Positions 55,612-63,703 of a stretch of 64,000 nucleotides of DNA are shown in pieces (the first letter of the stretch is position 1; every line of letters begins with the position of its first letter). Location of the stretch: NCBI RefSeq assembly GCF_950101795.1, contig NZ_CATNLZ010000002.1:1-64000 (forward strand). Direction: 5' to 3'. Position numbers and translations under genes: made by a program. This DNA is from Nocardioides sp. T2.26MG-1 (GTDB taxonomy: Bacteria; Actinomycetota; Actinomycetes; Propionibacteriales; Nocardioidaceae). The notes beneath the pieces are model-generated. The model was not told where the DNA came from. It saw only the letters and a list, made by a program, of their open reading frames with translations, and made no database searches.

Positions 55612-56241
55612 GTGAGGATGGATTGGGTGCCGGTGTCGGCAGCGCTGCTGCTGACCGGGGCCCTGGCCCTGTGCCTGGGCGGGTTCCTGCTGCCGTCCTC
55701 CGACAACGGGTCCGACTCGCTGCGGATCGTGGAGGAGCAGAGCGGCCAGTGGCTGACCGTCGCGGTGATCCTCTTCATCGCCTCGGTGTGCCTGACCCTG
55801 GGGCTGCCGGCCGTCCTCACGATGTTCGAGCACCGCGGCTGGACGCTGGGGATGATCAGCGGGATCGTGCTCGAGGTCGGGTTCATCGGCACGGCCGGGT
55901 TCGCGATGCTGATGGTGTTCTTCCGCTCGCTGGTGATCACCGATGCGATCCGGGACCGCAACATCGACGACATCGCCCACGAGGCGGGCCTCGCGGTCTT
56001 CCTCTACACCTGGATCGCCGGGCTCTACCTCGGCGAGCTGCTGCTCGGCATCGCGCTGCTGCGGGCCGGTACGACGCCCCGCTGGATCCCGGCCGCACTG
56101 ATCCTGCATGCGCTGTCGTTCACGATCTCCGGGGTGCTGCCGGAGATCCTCACGAAGGCGACGATCCTGCTGCTCGTGGCAGGGTTCGCCGGCATCGCCG
56201 TCCAGACGACGACGCCGGAGCACCGGCGCCGACTCGGCTAG
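55612..56241 (+). CDS. Multi-spanning membrane protein of unknown function (DUF4386-like)
   Basis: The 209-residue protein has about six hydrophobic helices (VSAALLLTGALALCLGGFLL, LTVAVILFIASVCLTLGLPA, GMISGIVLEVGFIGTAGFAM and others). GLYLGELLLGIALLRAGTTP followed by WIPAALILHA is reminiscent of DUF4386-type proteins. No catalytic motif. GTG 55612 is chosen from the -10 element; ATG 55618 is two codons later. Role unknown. Confidence 0.6.
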   Translation: MRMDWVPVSAALLLTGALALCLGGFLLPSSDNGSDSLRIVEEQSGQWLTVAVILFIASVCLTLGLPAVLTMFEHRGWTLGMISGIVLEVGFIGTAGFAMLMVFFRSLVITDAIRDRNIDDIAHEAGLAVFLYTWIAGLYLGELLLGIALLRAGTTPRWIPAALILHALSFTISGVLPEILTKATILLLVAGFAGIAVQTTTPEHRRRLG

Positions 56242-56273
56242 GACCCACCACACTTCGGCAAGGCTGTCCTTGC

Positions 56274-56302
56274 TTGGCAGAGCATACCCCCCGGGGTATG
56301 TT
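56274..56302 (+). promoter_or_regulatory. Promoter with CsoR/CstR-type operator
   Basis: TTGGCA (56274-56279), 17 bases, TATGTT (56297-56302) form a promoter. CATACCCC-CC-GGGGTATG (56283-56300) is a perfect palindrome in the spacer and -10. The TACCCC...GGGGTA layout is the operator type of the CsoR family (copper CsoR, persulfide CstR). No CsoR-family gene is in the window. Confidence 0.7.
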
Positions 56303-56341
56303 CTGCCGCGGCGCACGGAGCGCCCGAAAGGCAGGAACTCC

Positions 56342-57811
56342 ATGGCGGACGTCGTCATCCTGGGGGCCGGAATCTCCGGTCACACCGCAGCACTGCACCT
56401 CTCCCGGCTGCTGGGCAAACGCAATCTCGGCAAGGAGCACACCGTCACGGTGGTCTCGCCGAACTCCAACTGGAACTGGATCCCCTCCAACATCTGGGTC
56501 GGCGTCGGCAAGATGGCCAAGGCGGACGTCGTGTTCCCGCTGGCGCCGGTCTACCGCCGCCGGGGCATCACGTTCCGGCAGGCCAAGGCGGTCGCCATCC
56601 GACCGCAGGGCGACGAGCTGGACCCGCGCGGTGCCGTCGACGTCGTCTCGACCGCGCCGGGCAGTGCCGGTGAGACGGACCGGATCCGCTACGACTACCT
56701 GATCAACGCGACCGGCCCGCGGCTGCGGTTCGAGGCCACCGAGGGGCTCGGCCCCGAGCACCACACGGTGTCGGTCTGCACGGCCGACCATGCGATTGAG
56801 GCCGCGGAGCGGCTGTCCGCGGTCGTCGCGCGGCTGCGTGACGGGGTGCCGCAGACCCTCGTGGTCGGGATGGGCCACGGCACCTGCACCTGCGAGGGCG
56901 CGGCGTTCGAGTACGTCTTCAACGTCGACCACCAGCTCCGCGAGGCGGGCGTCCGCGACCTGGCCCGGCTGATCTACCTGTCCAACGAGGCCCACCTCGG
57001 CGACTTCGGCGTCGACGGGATGGTCTTCGAGGAGCAGGGGTTCCAGACCACCAGCGAGCTGTGGACCGCGTCGCTGTTCCGTGAGCGCGGCGTCGAGGCG
57101 ATCCTGGGCGCGCACGTGGAGCGCGTCGAGGAGGGAGTCGTCCACTACGAGACCCTCGACGGCCTGCACCACAGCCTCGGCTTCGACTTCGCGATGCTGC
57201 TCCCCCCGTTCGGCGGCGTGCCGCTCCAGGCGTTCGACCGCACCGGCGCCGACATCACCAGCGAGCTGTTCGCACCGAGCGGCTTCATGAAGGTCGACGC
57301 CGACTACACGCCCAAGCCGTACGACGAGTGGCGGGCCGCGGACTGGCCGACCACCTATCTCGCGCCGGGCTACGACAACCTGTTCGCGGTCGGCATCGCG
57401 TTCGCGCCCCCGCACCCGATCTCGCAGCCGCGCAAGAGCGCGAACGGCACGCTGATCGCGCCGTCGCCGCCGCGCACCGGCATGCCGTCCGGGGTGATGG
57501 GCAAGACCGCGGCGCTCACGATCGCGGACCGGATCAAGCACGGCCCCCAGGCCAAGGCCCACGAGGCCTCGATGGCCGACATGGGCGCCGCGTGCGTGGC
57601 GTCCGCCGGAGCCGGGCTGCGCACCGGGTCGGCCGCGTCGATGACGATGATGCCGGTCGTCCCCGACTACACCCGCTACCCGACCGGCCGCAGCCTGTCG
57701 GACACCCGCGGCGAGCTCGGCCTCAGCGGGCACTGGGTCAAGCTGATGCTCCACCACCTGTTCCTCTACAAGGCCAAGGCCCGCCCGGGCTGGCAGCTGA
57801 TCCCGGAGTGA
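56342..57811 (+). CDS. Sulfide:quinone oxidoreductase-like flavoprotein
   Basis: The 489-residue protein has an N-terminal FAD loop VVILGAGISGHTAALHLSRL, a second nucleotide region LVVGMGHGTCTCEGAAFEYV, and NLFAVGIAFAPPHP near the FAD end site. Cysteines 146, 182, 184 and 418 are candidates for the redox-active pair of SQR enzymes, which oxidise sulfide to polysulfide and pass electrons to quinone at the membrane surface. A CsoR/CstR-type operator in front supports a reactive-sulfur role. ATG 56342 is 40 bases after the promoter. The next small gene overlaps in GTGA. Confidence 0.75.
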   Translation: MADVVILGAGISGHTAALHLSRLLGKRNLGKEHTVTVVSPNSNWNWIPSNIWVGVGKMAKADVVFPLAPVYRRRGITFRQAKAVAIRPQGDELDPRGAVDVVSTAPGSAGETDRIRYDYLINATGPRLRFEATEGLGPEHHTVSVCTADHAIEAAERLSAVVARLRDGVPQTLVVGMGHGTCTCEGAAFEYVFNVDHQLREAGVRDLARLIYLSNEAHLGDFGVDGMVFEEQGFQTTSELWTASLFRERGVEAILGAHVERVEEGVVHYETLDGLHHSLGFDFAMLLPPFGGVPLQAFDRTGADITSELFAPSGFMKVDADYTPKPYDEWRAADWPTTYLAPGYDNLFAVGIAFAPPHPISQPRKSANGTLIAPSPPRTGMPSGVMGKTAALTIADRIKHGPQAKAHEASMADMGAACVASAGAGLRTGSAASMTMMPVVPDYTRYPTGRSLSDTRGELGLSGHWVKLMLHHLFLYKAKARPGWQLIPE

Positions 57812-57990
57812 CCGACATGACCGAGCGCACCCCCGACGCCCACTCCGCGGACGAGCCGCAGCCCGTGGCCGACCTGAGCCGGGCACCGCTGCCGACGGCG
57901 CGCACCCTGCGCCGCCGGCGGTCGCTCCCCGCCCAGCTGGTCCGCTTCGTGGCCTTCAACCTCCGGATCGTCCGGATGATCAGGCACTGA
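57808..57990 (+). CDS. Small protein coupled to the SQR-like gene
   Basis: A 60-codon frame starts at GTG 57808 overlapping the SQR-like stop in GTGA (ATG 57817 would give 57 residues). The front half is acidic and polar; the back half is basic and amphipathic (TLRRRRSLPAQLVRFVAFNL, then RIVRMIRH), suited to lie on a membrane surface. It may tether or assist the flavoprotein. The last 11 bases overlap the convergent gene. Too short for firm assignment, but overlap and order make it likely real. Confidence 0.6.
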   Translation: MTDMTERTPDAHSADEPQPVADLSRAPLPTARTLRRRRSLPAQLVRFVAFNLRIVRMIRH

Positions 57991-58993
57991 CCGCCAGCGC
58001 GGCGGCCAGGTCGGCGACCTGGTCGAGCGGCGCGTCGTACCCCGGGAAGTAGCAGCACACCCGCTCCGCGACGTCGCCGAAGCGACGCTCGATCTCGGCC
58101 GCGCACTCCTCGGGAGTGCCGCGGACCGCGAGGGTCTCGAGCATCTCGTCGGTGACCAGCCCGGTCATCGCTGCCCAGTCGCCCTGCTTGGACAGCCGGT
58201 TGAGCTCGGGCTGGGCCTCGGCCCAGCCCTCGACCTCGAGCACCGGGAGGTACGCCGGGGTCGAGCCGTAGAACGCCAGCAGTCCGCGCACGCCCGCGGT
58301 CGCGGCGGCCAGCTCCTCGTCGGTGCGGCCCATCGCGACGATCGCCTGCGGCAGGATCGTGAGGTCCGCGCGGGTGCGGCCCGCCCGGCCGAGGCCCTCG
58401 TCGACCGCGGGCAGGGTCCGCTCACGGAAGTGCCGGTGGCTGTGGAACGGCATCACCAGCAGGCCGTCCGCGACCTCGGCGGCGGTGCGCGTCATCACCG
58501 GTCCGAGGGCGCCGAGCAGCACCGGCGGGACGCCGTACGGGTTCGGGCCGGGCACGAACGTCGGGGGCATCAGCGTGTGCTGGGTGAACTCGCCGCGGAA
58601 GTCCAGCGGCGTCCCGTCCTGCCAGGACCGCAGGATTGCCTTGACCGCCAGCACCGTCTCGCGCATCCGCGCCGCCGGGCGGCTCCACGTCGCGCCGTAG
58701 CGGCGCTCGATGTGCGGGCGGATCTGGGAGCCCAGCCCGAGCCGGAACCGGCCCCGCGACAGCAGCTGCAGGTCGTACGCCGTGTGCGCGAGGTGCATCG
58801 GGCTGCGCGGGATCGCGATCGCGACGTTGGTCATCAGGTCGGTCTCGACCGCCCCGGCGGCCACCGCCAGCGGCAGGAACACGTCGTGCGGTCCCTCGAA
58901 CGTGAACAGCCCCGCCACCCCGGTGTCGGCCAGCTCGCGGGCGCGGTCGGCGGCCAGGTCGGGGCGGGCGTCGAGCTGCACGTCGAGGAGCAT
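57980..58993 (-). CDS. F420-dependent luciferase-like oxidoreductase
   Basis: The 337-residue TIM-barrel protein shows DTGVAGLFTFEGPHDVFLPL, NVAIAIPRSPMHLAHTAYDL, QLLSRGRFRLGLGSQIRPHI and ERRYGATWSRPAARMRE, followed by PVLLGALGPVMTRTAAEVAD. GLGSQIRPHIERRYG marks the TIGR03617-type F420 group. Substrate unknown. It is convergent with the small protein gene. ATG 58993 opens the first beta strand directly. Confidence 0.85.
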   Translation of the reverse strand: MLLDVQLDARPDLAADRARELADTGVAGLFTFEGPHDVFLPLAVAAGAVETDLMTNVAIAIPRSPMHLAHTAYDLQLLSRGRFRLGLGSQIRPHIERRYGATWSRPAARMRETVLAVKAILRSWQDGTPLDFRGEFTQHTLMPPTFVPGPNPYGVPPVLLGALGPVMTRTAAEVADGLLVMPFHSHRHFRERTLPAVDEGLGRAGRTRADLTILPQAIVAMGRTDEELAAATAGVRGLLAFYGSTPAYLPVLEVEGWAEAQPELNRLSKQGDWAAMTGLVTDEMLETLAVRGTPEECAAEIERRFGDVAERVCCYFPGYDAPLDQVADLAAALAVSA

Positions 58994-59020
58994 GCGGGGG
59001 ATCCTCGCAGCGGTGCCCGC

Positions 59021-60175
59021 TCAGCGCGAGAGCCGGGCGTTGACGGCCTCGGCGGAGAACTCCTGGTCGACGACCATCCGGGTGAGGCCGACCACGGGTG
59101 CGTCCTCGCCGAGCCGTCCGAGCTGGAGGCTCAGGTGGCGGGTGGCGCGGGGGAGCGAGAGCCGGTAGAGCGTCTCGCGCATCCCCGCCAGGAGCGGAGC
59201 CGAGGCGAGCGCGCCGCCCACGACCACGACCTCGGGGTTGAGGACGCACACCACGGTGGCCATCACCTCGCCGATGAGTCGGCCGGCCTCCTGGGTGAGC
59301 CGGGCGGCCTCGGGGTTGCCCTGCGCGAGGAGTGCTCCCACGTCGCGGCCCGAGCGGGCGGGGTGGCCCAGTTCGGTGAGCCGTGCCGCGACCGCCCGGC
59401 CGCTGGCGACGGCCGCGAGACAGCCGCGGGCGCCGCACTGGCACATGGCGTCGGACTCCTCACGCAGCCGGACGTGGCCGATGTCGCCCGCGCCGCCGTC
59501 GGTCCCGCGGTAGGCGGTGCCGTCGATGACGATGCCGGTGCCGATGCCGGTCGACACCTTGACCAGGCAGAGCGCCCGCGAGGTCGGGAAACCGTCGGTG
59601 TACTCGCCGAACGCGGCCGCGTCAGCGTCGTTGGCGACGAGGACCGGCACGCCCGGCAGCGCGCCCTGCAGGTGGTCGGTGATCGGGTAGGCGTCCCAGC
59701 CGGGCATGATCGGCGGCTGGCTCGGGCGTCCGGTCCCGGGGTCGATCGGGCCGGGCACGCTGATGCCGGTCCCGCACACGCGCGCGAGCGGCACCTCCGC
59801 GCGGGCGAGCAGGCCCTGGATGCCGGACACGATCGTGTCGAGCGTCTGGTCCGGACCGGCCTCGACGCTGACCTCGACCTCGTCGTGGTCGAGGATCCGG
59901 CCGCTGAGGTCGGTGATCGCCACGCGGGCGTGGGTGGTGTCCATCGTGGCCACGAGGCTCACGGCGTGCTCGGCGTTGAACCGGAGGCTCCGCGGCCGCC
60001 GGCCGCCGGTCGCCTCGCCCACGGGGCCCTCCGTGACGAGGCCGCAGGCGAGCAGCGCGTCGATCCGCTGCGCGACGGTCATCCGCGAGAGCCCGGTCGC
60101 GTCGAGGACCTCGCCGCGCGTCGTGGCCTCACCGCGGCGGATGAGCTGGAGGACGTCGCCAGGACCGGTGGGCAC
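59021..60175 (-). CDS. ROK-family transcriptional regulator
   Basis: The 384-residue protein has a winged helix at ~5-60 (TTRGEVLDATGLSRMTVAQR) and a ROK sugar-kinase-like domain: VSLVATMDTTHARVAITDLS, VCGTGISVPGPID, STGIGTGIVIDG and the zinc motif CQCGARGCLAAVASG. GTG 60175 follows AAGGAG at 5 bases. It is divergent from an ABC sugar importer and the inverted repeat at 60246 is its likely operator; the inducer should be the imported sugar or a derivative. Confidence 0.9.
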   Translation of the reverse strand: MPTGPGDVLQLIRRGEATTRGEVLDATGLSRMTVAQRIDALLACGLVTEGPVGEATGGRRPRSLRFNAEHAVSLVATMDTTHARVAITDLSGRILDHDEVEVSVEAGPDQTLDTIVSGIQGLLARAEVPLARVCGTGISVPGPIDPGTGRPSQPPIMPGWDAYPITDHLQGALPGVPVLVANDADAAAFGEYTDGFPTSRALCLVKVSTGIGTGIVIDGTAYRGTDGGAGDIGHVRLREESDAMCQCGARGCLAAVASGRAVAARLTELGHPARSGRDVGALLAQGNPEAARLTQEAGRLIGEVMATVVCVLNPEVVVVGGALASAPLLAGMRETLYRLSLPRATRHLSLQLGRLGEDAPVVGLTRMVVDQEFSAEAVNARLSR

Positions 60176-60237
60176 GGTGGCTCCTTCGGGGATGTGGGCC
60201 GAGAGTGACCCTAGTCTAGTCGATGCACACAGGATGC

Positions 60238-60266
60238 TTGACGAGTAGACAACTTATGTCTAGCCT
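60238..60266 (+). promoter_or_regulatory. Importer promoter with ROK operator in the spacer
   Basis: TTGACG (60238-60243), 17 bases, TAGCCT (60261-60266) give a start near 60273. TAGACA-N5-TGTCTA (60246-60262) is a perfect inverted repeat filling the spacer, ideal for repression by the divergent ROK protein. Confidence 0.7.
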
Positions 60267-60304
60267 GTGGACAAATCAGATGACCACCGTCACCCGGAGG
60301 AACC

Positions 60305-60346
60305 ATGACCACACTCAGCTCCCGCGCTTCGGACGGCATGCGATGA
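60305..60346 (+). CDS. 13-residue leader frame coupled to the solute-binding protein gene
   Basis: The only strong ribosome site here, GGAGGAA (60296-60302), serves ATG 60305, which encodes MTTLSSRASDGMR and ends in TGA overlapping ATG 60343 of the binding protein in ATGA. Either it is a translated leader, or a one-base change split an originally longer N terminus. Confidence 0.45.
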   Translation: MTTLSSRASDGMR

Positions 60347-61752
60347 GGGGCGCCCGTGGGCGGCGTGCGGTAGCCGCGGCCGCGACCCTGCTGTTCGCCG
60401 CCGGCACCCTGGCGGCCTGCGGTGACAGCGACAGCGACGGCGGCGGCTCGGGCGACTCCTCGGAGTCCATCACGGTCTGGATCGAGGAGGACCTCCCCGA
60501 CCGGGTGCAGGCGACCCAGGACATCGTCGACGACTTCACCAAGGCCACCGGCGTGAAGGTCAAGCTCGTGGCCGTCGCCGAGGACCAGTTCAACCAGCTC
60601 CTGACGTCCTCGGCCGCCGCCGGCGACCTGCCGGACGTCATGGGCGGCATCCCGCTCGGCCAGATCCAGACCATGGGCTCCAACGACCTCGTCGACACCG
60701 ACGCCGTGGCCGAGGTCCTGGACGAGCTCGACGCGTCGACGTTCTCCGAGCGGGCCCTCGAGCTCGTCCAGGACGACGGCACCACCCTGGCCGTGCCCAG
60801 CGAGTCGTGGGCGCAGCTGCTCTTCTACCGCAAGGACCTCTTCGACCAGGCCGGGCTGTCGGCGCCGTCGACGTACGACGACATCCTCAACGCCGCCCAG
60901 ACCCTCGACAGCGGCGATGTCGCCGGTTTCGTCGGCGCGACCGCCCCGGGCGACGCGTTCACGGAGCAGACGTTCGAGCACGTCGCGCTCGGCAACGGCT
61001 GCGAGCTCGTCGACGACGACGGCAGTGTCACCATCGGCGACCCGGCGTGCGTGGACGCGCTGTCGTTCTACGGCCAGCTGGTCAACGACTACTCGGTGCC
61101 GGGCGCGCAGGACGTCGACACCACGCGTGCGTCGTACTTCGCCGGCCAGGCCGCGATGTTCATCTGGTCGACGTTCGTGCTCGACGAGATGGCGGGACTG
61201 CGCAACGACGCGATGCCCACCTGCGCGGAGTGCAAGAAGGACCCGGCGTTCCTCGCCAAGAACACCGGCGTCGTGACCACCATCCAGGGCCCGGACAGCG
61301 ACCAGCCGGCGGTCTTCGGCGAGGTCACCTCCTGGACGATCACCGCGGACTCGGCCACCGACCCCGCGAAGAAGTTCGTCGAGTACATGCTCGGCGACGG
61401 GTACGAGCCGTGGGTCGCGATCGCGCCTGAGGGCAAGGTGCCGGTGCGCACCGGGACGCCCGACGACCCGTCCGCGTTCAGCGACGCGTGGGCCGCGATG
61501 CCGGTCGGCGTTGACACCAAGGCGCCGTTGTCGGACTTCTACTCCCAGGACGTGCTCGACGCCCTCGCCGCCGGCCCGAGCGAGCTGGCCCGCTGGGGCA
61601 TCTCGCAGGGACAGGGCGACCTGGTGGGTGCGCTCCAGGGCGAGCAGCCCGTGGCCACCGCGGTCAACGACGTGACCAGCGGCAGCGACCCTGCCGACGT
61701 CGCGTCCAAGCTCGCGGACCAGATCACCGACATCCAGGGCACCCTGCCGTGA
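60343..61752 (+). CDS. Sugar ABC importer, solute-binding lipoprotein
   Basis: The 469-residue protein has a lipoprotein leader (AVAAAATLLFAAGTLAAC, Cys26) and a family-1 extracellular binding fold: ITVWIEEDLPDRVQATQDIV, GDLPDVMGGIPLGQIQTMGS, VPSESWAQLLFYRKDLFDQA, YFAGQAAMFIWSTFVLDEM and FVEYMLGDGYEPWVAIAPEG. It captures a sugar outside the membrane. ATG 60343 is chosen by coupling to the leader frame; in-frame ATG 60280 lacks a ribosome site and would make an overly long n-region. It leads the importer operon. Confidence 0.88.
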   Translation: MRGARGRRAVAAAATLLFAAGTLAACGDSDSDGGGSGDSSESITVWIEEDLPDRVQATQDIVDDFTKATGVKVKLVAVAEDQFNQLLTSSAAAGDLPDVMGGIPLGQIQTMGSNDLVDTDAVAEVLDELDASTFSERALELVQDDGTTLAVPSESWAQLLFYRKDLFDQAGLSAPSTYDDILNAAQTLDSGDVAGFVGATAPGDAFTEQTFEHVALGNGCELVDDDGSVTIGDPACVDALSFYGQLVNDYSVPGAQDVDTTRASYFAGQAAMFIWSTFVLDEMAGLRNDAMPTCAECKKDPAFLAKNTGVVTTIQGPDSDQPAVFGEVTSWTITADSATDPAKKFVEYMLGDGYEPWVAIAPEGKVPVRTGTPDDPSAFSDAWAAMPVGVDTKAPLSDFYSQDVLDALAAGPSELARWGISQGQGDLVGALQGEQPVATAVNDVTSGSDPADVASKLADQITDIQGTLP

Positions 61753-62756
61753 CGGAAGGAGGACGCGGGACGGCCACCGTCCCGGAGCCCACTCGGGAAC
61801 AGGCCCCGCGACGGCGGCAGCGCCCCGCGTCCTCCCGCGCCCGACAGGACGCACGCACCGGTCTGGCGCTGATCTCGCCGACCTTCGCCATCGTGCTGGT
61901 GATGGTCGTGCTGCCGATCCTGTGGACCGTGTCGCTGGCCTTCCAGCAGGTGCGCCTGCTGAACCTGCGGACCACCGGGATCCTCGGCGACTACAGCATC
62001 GAGAACTTCCGGGCGGTGCTGACCTCGGACGGGTTCGTGAGCGCGCTCGTCACGACGCTCGAGTACTCCGTGCTCGGCACCGCCGGAGCGATCAGCGTCG
62101 GCCTGGTCGCGGCGCTCGCGCTGCGCGCGCCGTTCCGCGGCCGCGGCCTGGTGCGCGCCGCGCTCCTGCTGCCGTACGTCGCCCCGGTGGTCGCCGCCAC
62201 CTTCGTCTGGTCGACGCTGCTCAACCCGCAGTTCGGCCTGGTCAACGACTGGGGCACCGGCCTGCTCGGCTGGAAGGAGCCGATCGCCTTCCTCAGCTCG
62301 CGTGATGAGCCCTCGGTCCTCGGCGTCACGCTGCCGCTGTCGACGAGCCTGCTCACCGTGATCGGGTTCGAGGCCTGGCGGTCGTTCCCCTTCGCGTTCC
62401 TGTTCCTGACCGCACGCATGCAGGCGATCCCCGACACCCTCGACGAGGCGGCGCGCCTCGACGGGGCGACGCCGACGCAGCGGTTCCGCTACATCGTCTG
62501 GCCGGAGGTGGCGCCGACGATCGCGGTGCTGTCGGTGCTGCGGTTCATCTGGACCTTCAACAACTTCGACGACATCTACCTGCTCACCGGCGGTGGCTCC
62601 GGTACCCAGGTCGTGAGCGTGCGGGTGTTCGACTACCTGACCGCCCGCGGCGACATCGGGGCCGCGGCCGCGCAGGCGCTCGTGCTCGCGCTGATCCTCG
62701 CCGTCCTCGTGACGACGTACCTGAAGTTCTTCGGCCGACGGGAGGAGCAGGCATGA
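61749..62756 (+). CDS. Sugar ABC importer, permease 1 (MalF type)
   Basis: The 335-residue membrane protein has six helices (ALISPTFAIVLVMVVLPILW first) and the ATPase-contact EAA loop DEAARLDGATPTQRFRYIVW. A 40-residue basic tail precedes helix 1. GTG 61749 overlaps the binding-protein stop in GTGA. No ATPase gene is in the window; it may lie to the right or be a shared MsmK-type subunit. Confidence 0.9.
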   Translation: MTEGGRGTATVPEPTREQAPRRRQRPASSRARQDARTGLALISPTFAIVLVMVVLPILWTVSLAFQQVRLLNLRTTGILGDYSIENFRAVLTSDGFVSALVTTLEYSVLGTAGAISVGLVAALALRAPFRGRGLVRAALLLPYVAPVVAATFVWSTLLNPQFGLVNDWGTGLLGWKEPIAFLSSRDEPSVLGVTLPLSTSLLTVIGFEAWRSFPFAFLFLTARMQAIPDTLDEAARLDGATPTQRFRYIVWPEVAPTIAVLSVLRFIWTFNNFDDIYLLTGGGSGTQVVSVRVFDYLTARGDIGAAAAQALVLALILAVLVTTYLKFFGRREEQA

Positions 62757-63661
62757 GCGCCACCCGCACGAGCGCCTCGAGCCCCGCGCGCCGGTCGTTG
62801 CGCAACACCGTGGAGGAGCGCAGCCTCGCCGTCCTGCGTCCGCTCGTGATCGCCGCGCTGCTGTTCGCCGCGGTCTTCCCGTTCTACTACATGGTGCTGC
62901 TCTCGTTCCGGCCGCTCGACGAGCTGCTGCAGCACCCGGGATCGCTGTGGATCTCGCCCTCGGAGGTGCACCTCGGCACCTACGGCGACGTGCTGAAGTC
63001 CGTCGACGACGGCGGTCAGGGCTTCCTGGTCTTCATCCGCAACAGCCTGCTGGTGGCGGTGGCGACCGTGATCGTCACGCTCCTGGTCTCGGTGCCGGGC
63101 GCCTACGCCGTGAGCCGCCTCCAGTTCTTCGGCCGCCGCTACATCTCGGGGCTGTTCCTGGCCGTGTACTTCTTCCCCGCGATCCTGCTCGCCGTCCCGC
63201 TGTTCGTGTTCTACACGCGGATCGGGATGCGCGGGTCGCTGATCGGCCTGGTGATCGTGTACGTCGCCCAGGTGGCCGCAGTCTCGATCTACATGCTGCG
63301 CAACTACTTCGAGACCATCCCCGAGTCGCTCGAGGAGGCGGCCGCGATCGACGGCGCCTCCCGGCTGCAGGTCATGCGCCACATCAGCCTGCCCCTGGCG
63401 ATGCCCGCGATCATCTCCAACGCGCTGTTCATCTTCATGATCGCGTGGAACGAGTTCCTCTTCGCGCTGCTCTTCCTCGTGGAGAACCGAGACCGCTGGA
63501 CGGTCTCGCTCGGCCTCTCGCAGCTCTCGGGAAGCATCGAGGTGCCGACCACCACGCTGATGGCGGGCTCCGTGATCCTCACGCTGCCGATCATCGTGCT
63601 CTTCTTCCTCAGCGAACGCTGGCTGACCGGCGGCCTCACCGCCGGCGCCGAGAAGGGCTGA
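62753..63661 (+). CDS. Sugar ABC importer, permease 2 (MalG type)
   Basis: The 302-residue protein has six helices (PLVIAALLFAAVFPFYYMVL first) and the EAA loop LEEAAAIDGASRLQVMRHIS. IISNALFIFMIAWNEFLFAL is the usual helix 5 of the MalG group. ATG 62753 overlaps the permease 1 stop in ATGA. Confidence 0.9.
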   Translation: MSATRTSASSPARRSLRNTVEERSLAVLRPLVIAALLFAAVFPFYYMVLLSFRPLDELLQHPGSLWISPSEVHLGTYGDVLKSVDDGGQGFLVFIRNSLLVAVATVIVTLLVSVPGAYAVSRLQFFGRRYISGLFLAVYFFPAILLAVPLFVFYTRIGMRGSLIGLVIVYVAQVAAVSIYMLRNYFETIPESLEEAAAIDGASRLQVMRHISLPLAMPAIISNALFIFMIAWNEFLFALLFLVENRDRWTVSLGLSQLSGSIEVPTTTLMAGSVILTLPIIVLFFLSERWLTGGLTAGAEKG

Positions 63662-63703
63662 CCGCTCCACCCGCTCCCCCCGCCCACCCACAGAAGGACT
63701 CCC

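Noticed and set aside
60280..60342. ATG 60280 as start of the solute-binding protein
   Set aside because: It has no ribosome site, lies about 7 bases from the predicted transcription start, and would give an unusually long n-region.
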